NCBI GenBank assembly: GCA_902729315.2
Contig: LR746270.1
Span: 6,565,221 to 6,629,220, forward strand
DNA length: 64,000 nucleotides
Reading direction: 5' to 3'
From: Spirodela intermedia
Taxonomy: Eukaryota; Streptophyta; Magnoliopsida; Alismatales; Araceae
This document shows positions 1 through 12,891 of the stretch, in pieces. The notes under the pieces are model-generated. The model ran no database searches. It was not told where the DNA came from and saw nothing but the letters and a program-made list of their open reading frames with translations. The stretch's first letter is position 1. Each line of letters starts with the position of its first letter. A program made the position numbers and the translations under genes.

Positions 1-555
1 AACATCATCAGACCTCAACCAAAGAACAAGAAGCTAAACATCTGCGAATCGGGCTCGGATGCAGAAATACCTAGATCTGAGAAACGCCGATCAGTGACTG
101 GAGAATTATCGAACATCCGGGCGGAGCGTCGGCCAATCCACTGCATTGCGCACGTTCAAGCTTCACTGAGAGCATATCACTCGACCGTTTCTCGAGATCC
201 CAGATCCGATCGGTGGGAGGGGTGCACCATTCTCCATGGATGGTTTCGAGTAGGAGTAAGGCGTGAGATCAGGGCAGCGGCTGGGGGAGGAAGAAGATAG
301 TCTGTGGGAGTCGACTTCCCGCCAGAACTGGTTGGCCTGGAGGTCTTTCTAAATCGGTGTTTAAAAAGACCGAACCGGGTCGGGAAACCAGACGCTGAAC
401 ACGGCGTTTCAATCGCTCAAGCAATGTGATATTCTAAGGTTCTTATAGATCATTATTCTCCTCACAAGCTTCCTATAGATATATTTATTTTATTAGTTCA
501 CACGACTTAAATAAAATATGACCCTTAGAAATTTAAAGCAGTCAAGAGAAGTACC
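1..555. repeat. Left-edge fragment of a third copy of the block A/B unit
   Basis: The first ~555 bases match, with substitutions, about 14345-14890 and 25480-26050, which are the 5' flanks of the two exonuclease-like genes further right. The match includes the stretch reading IPRSEKRRSVTGELSNI when translated, and a later AT-rich part ending near a 'cagtcaagagaag' motif. By colinearity, the gene belonging to this copy would lie just left of the window, on the - strand. One frame is open from base 1 to 300 (about 100 codons). The copy fades after about 555 and the GA-rich part seen in A and B is absent. Confidence 0.8.
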
Positions 556-3500
556 CACATCTCTTTTTGCTATGCATCCTTAAATTACCCAAACAAATGA
601 CCTGACCTGGTACAAGAATTTGGATCTCTACTTCTCATTGTCTTCTATCTCCCATGGGCTTCTCTCTACAAGTTTGGGAAGAGCAAAGATTTGTGATGTT
701 CAAAGATTACTATATTATAGTGTTATAATTGTAGTTCTTTCCCTTTATATCTTCCCATGAATTTATTCCTGAATCATTTCTTATAACCAATTTTGTATGA
801 ATGCTGGTGATTTTTTATTTTTAGTTTTTGTTAACCATTATCAATGAAATAATATTTTTGCCACTACATTCAATTATAAGATCTTTGTATGGTATCAATT
901 TGTTGCATTTGAAAAACATTATGTTATTGGGATGGACCTCCTTTCTTCATATCTACATGAGCTGCTTTCTAATGATTGTGGGAGAAAATGTGTCTTTCAA
1001 GTTGATGTTCTATCTCATCATTTTCCTCATTTTTTACCTATGTGAAATTGGTTGCACCTCTTTTGGGACAAAAATTTTGTTCATGACCTTTCTGCATAGT
1101 GTTTTTGCCACATCTATAACATTCTGAGGAACAGTGGATAAAACAAGATTTGACAATGTACTGCACCATTCCGACTCCATCCCAGCTTTAGTACATGAGT
1201 TGTTCCCCATGTATTGTGACTAGTGGAGAAGTAAGAGCAGATTGCTTTGACCTTTCTTGCGAAAAGAGAGAAATGTTGTTGCAATTCAAAAATCATGTTT
1301 TGACCTTCTCTAGAAAGAAATATGCACATTCTACTCTTACATTATCTTTTGCCAGAAAGCAAAACTACTTTATTTCACTATTTCTTATGAGAAAACTCTT
1401 TATCATTTAACCTGTATAGGATTTTGACTCTCTCAAATTAAATTGGGAAGACAACTAGTTAAGGTCTTCTGCATATTCCACAACAAATCTAGGTCCTTGT
1501 AATTTTGATATTTTCTCATAATCTTGTGGAAGAAATCTAGATTTTAGTAACTTATCATTTTAAAAGATGTACAACTAAGTTCCTGACCTGACCTTGCTCG
1601 TGTCACTTGGATATATTCCTACCATATTGATGTTTTACCCTTCAATTTCTAGGTCACATACTTCACTTTCTCCTTTCTCTAGATCTTCATATATTCAAGG
1701 CTTTTCCAATGTTGACTTTACTAATGATCTCCATATTTTTCTAAATCTCCAAAATTAGAACATAAACTTTTCCAATGCTTAAACCCTCTCAAAAATGTCT
1801 TTCAATTACTCATGCAGATACTTATTTGTATTGTAATTTTCATGGAACTCAAACTAATTGTCTTACATAAGCCATCTACCTCATTCTAATGATATCTTTA
1901 ACATTTGTAGATTGAAATGTCACTCTAATACCAACTAGTGTAGTGGAAGTTACATAAGAAAGAAAGTTTGACCTCAATGACTAAGATGATATTTCTACAA
2001 ATGATGAATGTCCTGAATAAACAAAACACAGAGCATTCCATCCTTGAATTGAGGACTTATAAGAGCCACCTATGAATTCACAAATAACAAACTATTACTT
2101 GAATTTAACAAGGGGATTTAAATTGATAAACAAAGAGAGGAAAGTCTTAAACAAAAAAAATCCTGCTACTTAAGATTTATCAAGGATTATAATAATGTGG
2201 AGGCTTTCAAGTGATTCTATAATAGCAAATCAATTTTAATATCATTTTAAAATCATTTCAATGTACTTTTTGTGATAAGAGAAATATTTTAATAGAATAA
2301 ATACAGTATTTGTTAGGGATATTACTATGAACTTTATACCATATTAGGGCATCTCATTCTTGTAGCCCATCTATCAAGCTTTCAAAGATCATACCCAACT
2401 AGTGTTAGACTTTTCTTAGTTATGATCTACATCAGGGTCTACATTTTTTCTCTTAAAAAAATCATTATAGTTCACTCACATAAGGATTTCGTTTAGTGGT
2501 AGGATAACATTTTAACAGCCATTTGGAAAAATATTTAAGGGTCAATTGGACAAGATATAAATTGATTACTTTGAAATTAAAAGTCTCTAAAAATTGGTGC
2601 ACAATGATAGCAATTTAGAGTACTCTATAATCAACAATGTGGGAGAGCGAGGAAAGAAATTACGAAGGTAGTAAAGATATGGTTTTTAGATTTTAGTCAA
2701 TTCCAAAAAATAATTAGCTTGTGAACTAATTTTCAAAAGAAAGTAGGAAGATACCTGACCATGCATTAGTCATTGTGTTCTAATGCATAAAAAATTACAA
2801 TATTTATAGAACCTTCTAAATATAATTTAGTATTAGTATAAGTTCAGGTCTAACTTCAGGGATGGTTAGAATCAACTTTAATTAGTTTCTAAATTTCTAA
2901 TGAGAAGGATGAAACAAAAGAAAAGAATAAAAACAAAATGGGATGAGATTAGTGATAAAACCTTCTCTTCGTTACCTATTAGCCCTCTTTTACCACTTAT
3001 TTTTTTGTGTTTATTTCTCCTAATATCTTCATAAAAGACGAAGGAGAGTTTCAATAATGAGATGATTAACTTATGACTAGAGGAAAATAATTTAGAAATT
3101 GTGATGTAAAAAGATGAGATGAGATGGACAATTATCAATAGAATAACTTTTATTGACTTAGAGAATGTTTTGAATTATTTGAAGTAAATATCTAAAATAA
3201 AATCAAAATGAGTAAACTATAGAGCCACCCTAGTTTTCAATTAGGGATAAGCTAAAATAAATAAATTCATGAAGAAAAATAAATGCAAAAAAAGAAAATC
3301 AGACTCAACTATTCATCATGTAGTAGAATCCTTAGAGTTTATATATAACAATATTAACTTTCAATTAAATCTTCAAAACTATAATAGAAATAATTTATTC
3401 TCCTTATATTCTTATTTTTCACCCAAGGATGAGAAAAGAGAGTGTGGTGGATTATAATAAAACTTTACTTAAAGTTGCAACGATGACAACTTCGGATGAA

Positions 3501-5200
3501 AGTTAAAGCTCTCCCTTGTCCTTATTTGTCACCTAAGAATATGAGAAGAATGAAATACTTAGATTGACTAAATTCAATAAATTATTCTCTCTATTTTAAT
3601 GTATTTCACCCACATGATAAAAGAGCAATGAAATAAGAAAATCAACTAGTCTTGAGGTCCCCTTGCTCCTTGGTCCTAAGCTTTCTTCCTCAATTTTTGT
3701 GTGTCCACCAATCAGCCAACCCCTTCTCCTACTCTTCTTTCTCCTTTTCTGTCTCCTTTTCTCTCCCCTCCCCTGCTAAGGATTATGGTCTTCCTTTATT
3801 ATGTCAACATCCTTGTCTCATTTGTTTTCTTTTTAATTCATAACCACCTCCTATTTTAGTGGATCTTCCATATATCTCTCCACATGTTTTTTTGACTCTT
3901 CTAGAAGCTCTCTTGAGGAGAGCCTTTCCTAGTCTTGAATGAAGCCACTTTATGTCCTGACTGGTTATTCTCATGGAGTTAAGAGGAACTCACAAAAATG
4001 AGATGTTTCTTTGATCTTGAGATTCATATAATTTTTCTCAAGCCTTTTAGGCCTTGAAAAATATAATAAAACTCAAATAAAATAGGTTAGAATAAGAAAC
4101 ACTCAATAGAATTAATATTTTATTTTAATATTGTTACATTTTCATTTTAATGCTCAGATCGTGTTTTCTGCAAAGATGACACATCTATTTAAGTATGTGT
4201 TAATACATTCATTCTTGAGTCGATTGAACTTATTAAACTCAGAAAAATTACTAAAAACCAGCAAAAAATTAAAATTATCAATCACAATGTCATCAAATCT
4301 ATATCATTTTTTGTGAGAATTATGTGACAATTAAATTATTTTACCTTAGTTTGCATATGAAATAGAACATTATCAGTACCACAAGCTTTAGAAATTCACA
4401 AAATATTAACTCAAAACATAGTTGTATAAATAGTTTTTCAATATATTAACACAAGATGAATTCACTCATTTGTTTGATGTGACATGAGTTACCTTCATGC
4501 AAAGAACAAATGAACAACTCATGAATCAACCCAATTAGTGAGACTATCATATAGTTTTCAAACACATAAGATATTCAATTAAATTCATTCTTGTATTCAT
4601 GGATCACATGTCCTTGTGTTATCAATCTTAGTTTATGTAAGATTACTTTCTTCCTCAGATTTAGTAAACCCCTAAATTTTATATATGTTTTTAATCATTT
4701 TTGGTGATTTTGCCTAGATATCAATGGCAAAGCTTTGTTTACTTGAAATTTTTCAGGCTCTACTTCATGGAAAAATTTAACTATCATTTCAAAATCCCTA
4801 ATATATTTGTGTTCAATTTAGAAGTCAGATGCACACATTTTTCTAATTTTCATTGATGATATATTATTTCATATGACAAATTCCTAACCCTTGGGTGATT
4901 GCTCAACTTCAAGTAGGCATATTTGGGTATTACCTAGGTTTAATTCCATACTTCTGTACCTGATTATTGACATTTTCCTCCACCTCTAGTCTTGCAAGAA
5001 GTATTTACGAGAACTCTAAAATGTGATCTTACATGCAATCTGGTGTAGGGGGTGAAGGATTCAAGAAGATATTACAAGATCTTCTAATTTAAAACTACGC
5101 ATGAGAATTTAAGTTGTGCATTACACCTCTCACCACTATCAAAATGCAATCTCCTTCTCTCTTAAGACCCAAAAAATCATCATTGAAAATAAAATCAACC
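556..5200. other. AT-rich intergenic DNA, no gene recognised
   Basis: About 4.6 kb of AT-rich sequence. The open frames here are short, start mostly at non-ATG codons and resemble no family I recognise. There is no exon chain with plausible splice sites. It is probably decayed transposon DNA and spacer. Confidence 0.6.
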
Positions 5201-5214
5201 TTCAAACTAAATGA

Positions 5215-5690
5215 CAGCATTGAGGAAGGCCAAGTGAGTACAATGGTGTGGGAGGACAGCTGACAGCAAGGCGTGAACCACAAGTCATGATTCAGAATGT
5301 TCGTCATTAAACAAGGCGGAGCACCAATTAGTTTTGGGGAAGTCAAATTGGGAAAATTCTTCAACAAGAATACTTCAGAAGTTATTTTAGATATGTTAGT
5401 GGAGAAGGGAAGAAGTCCCAGGGAAGAGTCCTAGAGGTTCACCCTCTCAAAGTAGTCATCAGTTGCTTGGGAGCCCTTTGTTGAGGTTTCTTAGGTTCAT
5501 ATGTTCTCGGTTTCTATCTTTTAAATTTAGTCCTATTATCCCTTGTTTAATCATGTTGGAGTTAAGACTTACCTTTCTCTCAAGTGTTGACCGTCATTCA
5601 CCCTCTCTTTTATCTTGGTCTTCTAGACATTTTGCCTTGGGAGGACAACATCCCATCATCTTAGTATTTGAGTGAGGTTGTCTTTATTAT
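5215..5690 (+). repeat. 5' LTR of the gypsy relic (approximate)
   Basis: This stretch matches about 10985-11440. Shared landmarks are 'catgattcagaa', 'gaagagtcctagaggttc' followed by 'accctctc', and 'aggttc(g/a)tatgttct'. Substitutions and small indels are frequent, which implies an old insertion. Exact ends could not be fixed by eye. Confidence 0.65.
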
Positions 5691-6039
5691 CATGCAGGTC
5701 AAATCAAATGATAGAGTCAAACAAATGGAGAAAAACATTGATGAGCTCCATCAAGAGGTACATAGCTCTTCTCTTAGAATGGGATAAAAATGTCACACAA
5801 CAATTGGAGCTACTCGTCTAGGCTATAAAAGTGTTTAATGAGCCGATCAAGTGACCGCCTCCACATACATCCACACAAAGTGGTCGCATACCAACAAGGA
5901 TGATAGAGAAAGTAATCAAGGTCAGTCAAACCTACCCCTTGGTCAAGGGAAGGGCCGCTCTCATGAGATTGATGACACCGCTATGAATCACAACATGGCA
6001 AGTCTCACATATAATCTGAACTTTTCAACACTGTGGCCA

Positions 6040-6240
6040 TGTGCCAAAAAAAACTTGAAACTACTATTTTTGATGGAGATAATTCAAAAGGATGGTTTTT
6101 CCTGATTGAGGTGTACTTATCTCTCCATCAACTGACAAGAGTAGAAAAATTGATCCCCATGGAAATGAACCTAGAAGGCAAGGCATTATCCTAGTTCAAA
6201 TGGATGAGTGCATGGGATTCTTTAAATGTTGAGAGGATCT
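6040..6240 (+). pseudogene. gag remnant of the gypsy relic
   Basis: Conceptual translation across frameshifts gives a gag-like order: a 'TIFDGDNSKGWF' stretch (gypsy gag usually has FDG-x-x-P-x-x-W), then VYLSLHQLTRVEKL, then MEMNLEGKALS and FKWM. Plant Ty3/gypsy gag commonly has LEG-x-A-L-x-WF at this place. Stops interrupt it, so no protein is expected. Confidence 0.6.
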
Positions 6241-7064
6241 TTGTCATCACATCTTGGAAAAAACCAATAACTAGTCATGATTCTTGTACCTACGATTCTT
6301 GAAGATCAAACAAAAATGCTCAGTGGCTGAATATCCAGAAGAGTCTTAACTCATAGTCAACACTGTTGGGGAGTTTCAAAGCTAGTCCTAGAGAATACCT
6401 ATTTTAAGAGCTTGAAGTAGAAGGTGTAAGTCGAAGTAAGCCTCCTAGAGCTCACAGGTTGAAACTGATGAGAACACCATAAAAGGTGGAGATGAATGCT
6501 CTATTGCAAATAAATCATCATTATCTCCCTGAATGCTAAAGAGATTTCTACTCCAACCCATCCAGATAAGCTTTAGGAGCCAAAGAGGGCGCCAGTAAAA
6601 CCTAGGATGGGAACACTCATCAAAAATTAAGAAGCCTAGTATTTACTCTATCAAAATTTCATATCCACTGTGCTCAGGGACTAGGCTTCTCATGCATGTG
6701 TAGCCCAAGACATTAATGCAAGTGCAAGTTACAATATCACAAGAGAAAATTAGGCTAGCCCATGGTGAAGATAAATTGTCAAAGGTTATAACATGGATAT
6801 CTATTCCATCAAGGACATTTGGTACCCTAAAGGGATTTAGCATTCATCCTTTTGATCAATTACGGCTATGGTTCTACTATTGCTGAATATTTAGGCTTCC
6901 TTTAGGCTTACAAGAAAATTCAAAGAAAGGTTTACTAGTTCAGAATAAAAGGAAAAATCTGCCAACATATACAAGAATTATCTATTTGCCAAAAGAAAAA
7001 AACCCAAGCATTGTCCCTAGTCAGCCTTCTCCAACTATTGGACATTCTAAAGAGTATCTAGGAC

Positions 7065-7420
7065 AATATCTTTGTGGATTTTATCAAGAAATTACTTACA
7101 TTGGATGGGTTCAACGTCGTCTTGATAGTCAATGGTTGACAAAGCAAGATGCACATTTGTCTTTCCTAAAACAATCATTCTCAGCCCTTAATGTCGCACA
7201 AGTTTTCATTTGAGATATTGTGCACTGGTGAAAATTTTTGACTTCAATCATCATAGACTATGATCTAACTTTTATGAGTATTTTCTCAAGATAATTATTC
7301 ATAATGCAAGAAACTTTTCTATGTCAAAGTAATGCTTGTCAACTCCAAATAGATGGTCAAATAGAAATAGTCAATTGGAGACTTGAGACTTACCTAAGGT
7401 TCTTCATAGATGATTGTTCT
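7065..7420 (+). pseudogene. Integrase core remnant of the gypsy relic
   Basis: The translation shows IFVDFIKKLLTLDGFNVVLIV, which corresponds to the integrase motif with the first catalytic Asp (D-F-I-x-x-L-P-x-x-x-G). It is followed by FSALNVAQVF and then, in another frame, NSK-MVK-K-SIGDLRL, matching the usual PQTDGQTE-V-N-x-x-LE-x-YLR segment in degraded form. Multiple stops are present. Confidence 0.65.
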
Positions 7421-8082
7421 TGACAATGGAACAAATGGCTCAGTTGGCCCAAGTTCTGGTTTAATGTTAGCTATTACTCAACAATAGGTATTGTTGAGCA
7501 ATGGCCATCACCTTGACATTGCCTCTAAATTTTAATACTTATAGCTAAACTCAAAACATAAATTAATATTAATTTTCTTAGGGACTAGTCGATGGGGATT
7601 ACTACCAGCACAAATGTCTAATTTTGTCTTTTAATATATATGTGACCTAAAAGAACTTGAGAGGATAAGAAAACTATCATCCCCATTTCTCAACTTTAAT
7701 TTCTATCTACGTGATGGCCTATTTAAATCATCAAGATCTATTCTACATTGATCAAGATCAATATTAAAGGTGGTGCACAAAGAGGAGAGAGAGAGAGAGA
7801 TAGAGAGACAGATAGATAGACAGAGATAGAGACTCGTTGGTGCATCTCTCTCTATTGGCAATGGAGTGGGAAAATGAACTACAATTCAGTGAACCATAAA
7901 TAATGAATACAAACTCAAAATTAGGAGTATAGAAAATATTCATATTAAATCAAAAAAAATTATGTATGAAATTGAAATGAGGGTCCTTGAGGATTGAAAT
8001 AAAGTTGCTGCAAGGAATTCAAATATAGATCAAACAACATAAATCTAAATAGATATAAAGTTTAATCCTACTATGTGCCTAC

Positions 8083-9697
8083 TGATAAGTCTTCATTATC
8101 ATGAGTTAATAATTAGTAAATAATATAGTTTTAGCCTTAACTCATGATAAATAGACTTATATTTGTGTTAAATGTAAAAATTAGTTTTTAGTTGATTAAC
8201 GTGAATTTTTGGGTAATTATGTGATTTTATATGATTTTTATAGTCTTACTTTTGAGATAAATAAAGGAAAAGAAATTAAAATAAAAATATAGCAAAATGG
8301 AGGGGACCTACCAACCAACCGAGCCCACAAACAAGTCGAAAGCATAGTCAGGGAGTAGCCACGAGTAGGGGCTTGAGCGACTTGAACTGATGGGGGCATG
8401 TGTGCGCCACTCCCCTTCCACGTCACCAGTGGCCAGTCAGCTGTGGGGCAAGGAGTGGTTGCACACACGTGAGGAAAGGACTTTACTTAAGAATGTAATA
8501 TTATTATTTATTCGCCCGAACATTCGGCCCACACCGATGTGGGACTAAACCTATTACTTTCCTCAAAAGAGGCAGGGCAACCGGCAGTTGAATCCTCCAA
8601 GAGCCAAAACTCATATTTTTATCTGATTATTGCGACTTTCTTGCATATCACCGGTGAAGGATTAAGCAATCAAAATTGCTGGATCATCGGCAAAAATCTT
8701 GTCAATGCGATTCGCGGAGTATTGTTACTAAAATTGTTGAAGGATTTATAATAAAAGGATCGTGAATCCATCGAGTAAATCATCTCCAATTGATCAATAA
8801 ACAAGCCATCATCGAGAAGAAGATGATCTACCGAGAGACAAGTCGCCACCTCCTGAGAGCGTACCAGATGCGATGAAGAGCCTCCTCTTATTGCGCATAC
8901 CTGAGGATGAAGCTCCCTGACACGCGCCTCACCTCCATCCAACTCCTCTCCGTTAGGTGACAGCCACCGAAGAACCGCAAAGTCACCATTTTTCCGCTCT
9001 GCTAGGTGACAGCCACCAGAGATGATTCGACGACCTACTTCATTGATCTCTAAACTTTGCAAGGAGATTTAAAAATTACCTACATCGTCTTTGTCCAAGG
9101 AAAGCCTTCGAGGCCGTAGACACTACACAATGATCCTCCCAAATGTTCAGGATTCTAATGCATCATCGACGCATCACCATCGTGACGTCGGAACTTTGTT
9201 TTCCTACTTTCAACTTACTTTACGTTTCATTTAATGATAATTTTTGTGTTTTTAATTTACCCAAATATTTGTTCACTTATGATTCTTTTGACTTTTACAG
9301 ATCTTAATTTGATTAATTAAATCATCTGTAATCGCTTACGTAAGAACTGCCAGGTGGAACTCTATTTCTACCCGATTCACATTCACCAGGCATTGACGTC
9401 ATCCTAACGTCTGCACCTTATTTTCCTTTTTCGTGAATTTTAAATATATTTTCTTTTCATTTTTTAGTATAAAATTCATAGAAAATCTTATTTATTGAAA
9501 AAAATTCTGAATAATTACTAGATGTTATATTACATCCTTGTGATCAACTTAGAAAATTATCACTATTTTTGATTTTTTATTGAATTATAATTGATATATT
9601 TTTTAAAAAATACTTTTAAATATTTGAAAAGTCGTATTTTCTAGTTTTATAAATTTTAAATTTACGTGATTTAATATACAATGATTGAGCCACATCA
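8083..9697 (+). mobile_element. Solo LTR (1615 bp) nested in the gypsy relic, old copy
   Basis: It starts TGATAAGTC and ends CACATCA, so it has the TG...CA termini of an LTR. The 5 bases before it (CCTAC, 8078-8082) and after it (CCTAT, 9698-9702) form a target-site duplication with one transition. It aligns end to end with the solo LTR at 50395-52219, the strongest evidence for the borders. No internal coding region is present, so the element was reduced to one LTR. Compared with its sister, differences in CpG-rich parts are mostly C to T and G to A, as expected of methylated, ageing DNA. It holds a 14-bp inverted repeat (8096-8109 and 8137-8150) and one copy of the 144-bp unit that is triplicated in the sister. 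Confidence 0.88.
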
Positions 9698-9702
9698 CCT
9701 AT

Positions 9703-10340
9703 CATCCACATAACTAAATTAATTAAAAGTAAATAGATAATGTGATTAAACATGAAACCAAGGTTCATGAGCTTCTCTTGTTTGCTATTGAACTTGTCTC
9801 TGCATGTCATACGAAGAGAACTTACCCCTTAAGGTGAGGGTTCCGCACCACACTACCATTAAAACCCCACTACTACATTTCTGGACATTGCATTGGAACC
9901 CCACTACAGGGCTGCTGGACACCATTGGCACTGACACTACTAGGAATTCCTCCATCCCCAAAACACCTTCGCCTCTTTCTCCCATGCCCTAAGGTCCCTT
10001 CTTTACCCCATAATAATGGGTTTCTTTTCCTGAACCTATGTTCCTAGCCTATTAACAACTCACATTGATAACATGAATAAATTAATCAGCAAAGCCAACA
10101 AAATGCTAGTTTTATGAATACTTTCTTGTTGGCTGCAGAAAATATAATATTTTTCAAAGTTATACCTTAAAATGTCATTGTTAGGGGGTCAATTAAAAAA
10201 TGTATCAAGACTATTACACAGATTTAAATAAGAATTCATGACATACAATGTAAAATCTATTTTAGATTGTTATTCAATTTAATTGCATTTTACATCTGTT
10301 AAAATAATATTTCTCAACATTTGATCTTGATTATCACATA
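9703..10340. other. Spacer inside the gypsy relic
   Basis: A mostly AT-rich stretch between the nested solo LTR and the integrase C-terminal remnant. A 62-codon frame at 9804-9992 resembles nothing I know. By position it should derive from the retrotransposon. Confidence 0.4.
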
Positions 10341-10344
10341 AACC

Positions 10345-10770
10345 TGAAGGATTAATAGGCATCACTCCCTACAAGATGGTCTATGTTCTGGACCCTCCAT
10401 CCCTCCTTAGATGTGGACACCCCAAGGCTAGTGTCGACATTATTGAAAAGCAGATACAAGAGAGGGATGAAATTTTTGAATAGCTCAAACACTGACTGAT
10501 CTAGAAAAACTGCACATGAACCTTACACAAACAAGAAACCTATGATTTCAGGTGGGTGATTCTGTCTATCTATGTGTAAGGCCATATCAATTCCAATCCC
10601 TTGCTCAACACCCTAATGAGAAGCTTTCTCCCCATTAATTTGGTCATTCAACATCTTACAAAGGATCTGACCAATCACATATCATCTTGAGCTAAGAAGA
10701 GTCTTAAAAGCATGTATTTAATCTTCCATGTTTCTCAACTAAGAAGAGTTGTTGAAGGATTCAAGTCAAC
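10345..10770 (+). pseudogene. Integrase C-terminal remnant of the gypsy relic
   Basis: Translated across frameshifts it reads TPYKMVY, DPPSLLRCG, VGDSVYLCVRPYQFQSLA, KLSP and finally FHVSQLRRVV. This order (TPF-x-x-x-Y, PP-x-L, VGD-x-V-x-L-x-x-x-PY, KL-x-P, FHVSQL) is diagnostic of the end of Ty3/gypsy pol. It is the clearest proof of the element's class. Stops interrupt it. Confidence 0.8.
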
Positions 10771-10984
10771 CCTTGTTAGTATAGTAAGAAAAAAAAATCA
10801 CCTGAATCATAGCTCTAAAAGATAATGTTGAGGCCCAACACATATCACATAGCATAGAAGTTTTGGTCTAATGATCTGGACTACCAAATTAAAAATTCAC
10901 TTGGGAAGACACTCAAAAGCTCCTTCAACATTTTTTTATAATTTCACCTTGAGGATAAGGTGAAACATGTGGGGGGCAGTATTG

Positions 10985-11440
10985 ATACCATTCTTCCATC
11001 CTTCAGCCATTCTATGATGGCTAGGTAAGGATGGCAAGAAGCATGATTCAGAAGGTATCCTAAAAGAAGAAGGATCAGCCTCTATCAATTTTGCGGAAGT
11101 CAAAATTGACCCGATATTGCTATCAAAACACTCCATAAGTTATTGTGGGTTTGTAGGTGGAGGAGGGAGGAAGTCTTAGGGAAGAGTCCTAGAGGTTCAC
11201 CCTCTCGAAGTGCTCATCAACTCTTAGGGAGCGCTCTGTCATGTTTTACTAGGTTCGTATGTTCTAAATATCTGTCCTTTAAAATTATTATTGTTCTACT
11301 CTATTTTATCCTGTTGGACTATTGATTTCCTCATTCTCTCTCGTATCCACTATTGTTTTGTCCCTTCGTTTTGCCTTGGTGTTCCAGGAATTCTACCCTG
11401 GGAAGGGGAGGATCCCATTAGGATCATCAAATGTGATGGG
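10985..11440 (+). repeat. 3' LTR of the gypsy relic (approximate)
   Basis: Direct repeat of about 5215-5690. It follows a 'gtggggggcag' purine run and probably starts at the TGATACC near 10983. Divergence from its partner is substantial and includes indels. Confidence 0.65.
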
Positions 11441-12891
11441 CAGCCTCAAGTTGGCATCGGCAGATCTTAATTGTGTTATTTAGATCTTCTGACTTGATAA
11501 ATTACAAGCATATCTGTAAGACTTCAAAAATGTTCACACCCATTGAACCAAAGCTTGAAAGACTCTGGACCATGAAGTAGGGTCAGGTAGTGGGTGAGGG
11601 GAACAATTGAAGATCTGATCATAGATCGCATTATTCTTTGCCTCTCTCACCTTACGACGACACCCTGCTCTGCACGACAATGAGTTTACCAACCTTCTGG
11701 ACGATGATGGCTCTCTCCACAGCTGCCTAGACTTGATCGCCGCCTAGTGGCCATGTCGAGAGGCCAAGTAAACCCTCTGCCTTAAGAAGCTCCACGTCAC
11801 CAAAAGAGCGCTTTAGGAAAGGCTACATACAATGGACACCGCACGGTGCCAGGGACCCATGGCTGGAGGCCAAAGACGCCAATAATGTTGTGCAGGGTCA
11901 ACGTTGCCAGGAGCAGCAGCTTGGTTTCCATCCTGAGGAGCACCATGTACAAGGGTTGTTGCAATAGGGCTAATTGATAGTGGACTGAAGGAAGGAATAT
12001 ATAATTGTAATAGATCAGAAAATCCTGTTCACCATTGTAGATGGCAAGGATCATATGTCCTTGAGTGCGGGACAGGGTTCATCGTCAAGTAAATGGAAGA
12101 AAAAGTGTAATAGAAGTCAATAAAGTTGAGAATTTCTCAAGCATAAAGCCTTGATTTTGGGTTGTTTCATTTCACTTGTTTCGTTTAGTTTCCAGTTGTC
12201 CATTGAAAATTTACATAATTGTAGTTTTTGCTGAATTTATAATACATGAGATAGGCAACATTTCTGCAATAATTTTGTAGTCTTTTCTTACTTCGTTTTA
12301 TAGTAGGTGTTATAATAAATGTCCAAATTAATGCCTAAATTTCTGTCATTTGATTATTGAATACGTTCAGAAATTTAACTTTTTTATTCATATAACAATT
12401 TAGGCATAAAAGATTAGACCCCTTTAACTAACCATTTCCAAAACCAATTGTTTTTTTTCTTAAATCATATTTTTAGCGTGCAACTTTCAAAATATCTGGT
12501 CGAGTTTGTAATTTTCCATTGGGAAATCTAAATTTTAAAACAAATTTATTTCTTGTGTCAGACATTGTTTTTTGAGCTAAAATTGTTTATTTTGGAGGGC
12601 AGATTTGGCGTTTGGAAGTCTTCGAGCAGTAACTTTGAAGAGAAATCATGGCATTCTGTCTTGTGACGAGTGTTTCTGGCAGAAAATCCATCGTACCACA
12701 CGGTGAGGATTCTTATTGATCCAACCTGATAGAGAAAAGGCAGACGTGGAGCCCGCCATCCGAGGAAGGAAGGCCGCCTAATCCGATTCTTCAGAGGTAG
12801 AAGACCCAGCACCAGGAATGGCGGAGAGCTTACCGAGGAGAGGCAAGACGATTGCACAGATGTGCGTCTTCGTCTTCTTCATCACCTCGCG

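Larger units (their letters stand above)
5215..11440 (+). mobile_element. Decayed Ty3/gypsy LTR retrotransposon, split by a nested solo LTR
   Basis: Two direct repeats flank remnants of gag and pol in the expected order: LTR (about 5215-5690), gag (about 6040-6240), integrase core (about 7065-7420), integrase C-terminus (about 10345-10770), LTR (about 10985-11440). A G-rich polypurine-like run just before the second LTR (near 10970-10980) fits the usual priming site. Protease, reverse transcriptase and RNase H are not recognisable, so a large internal deletion is likely. Many stops and frameshifts make it dead. A solo LTR of another family is inserted at 8083-9697. Outer borders are approximate because the LTRs are diverged. 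Confidence 0.75.

Noticed and set aside
9804-9992. Short frame with Thr/Pro-rich sequence
   Set aside because: No family match and located inside the decayed retrotransposon.
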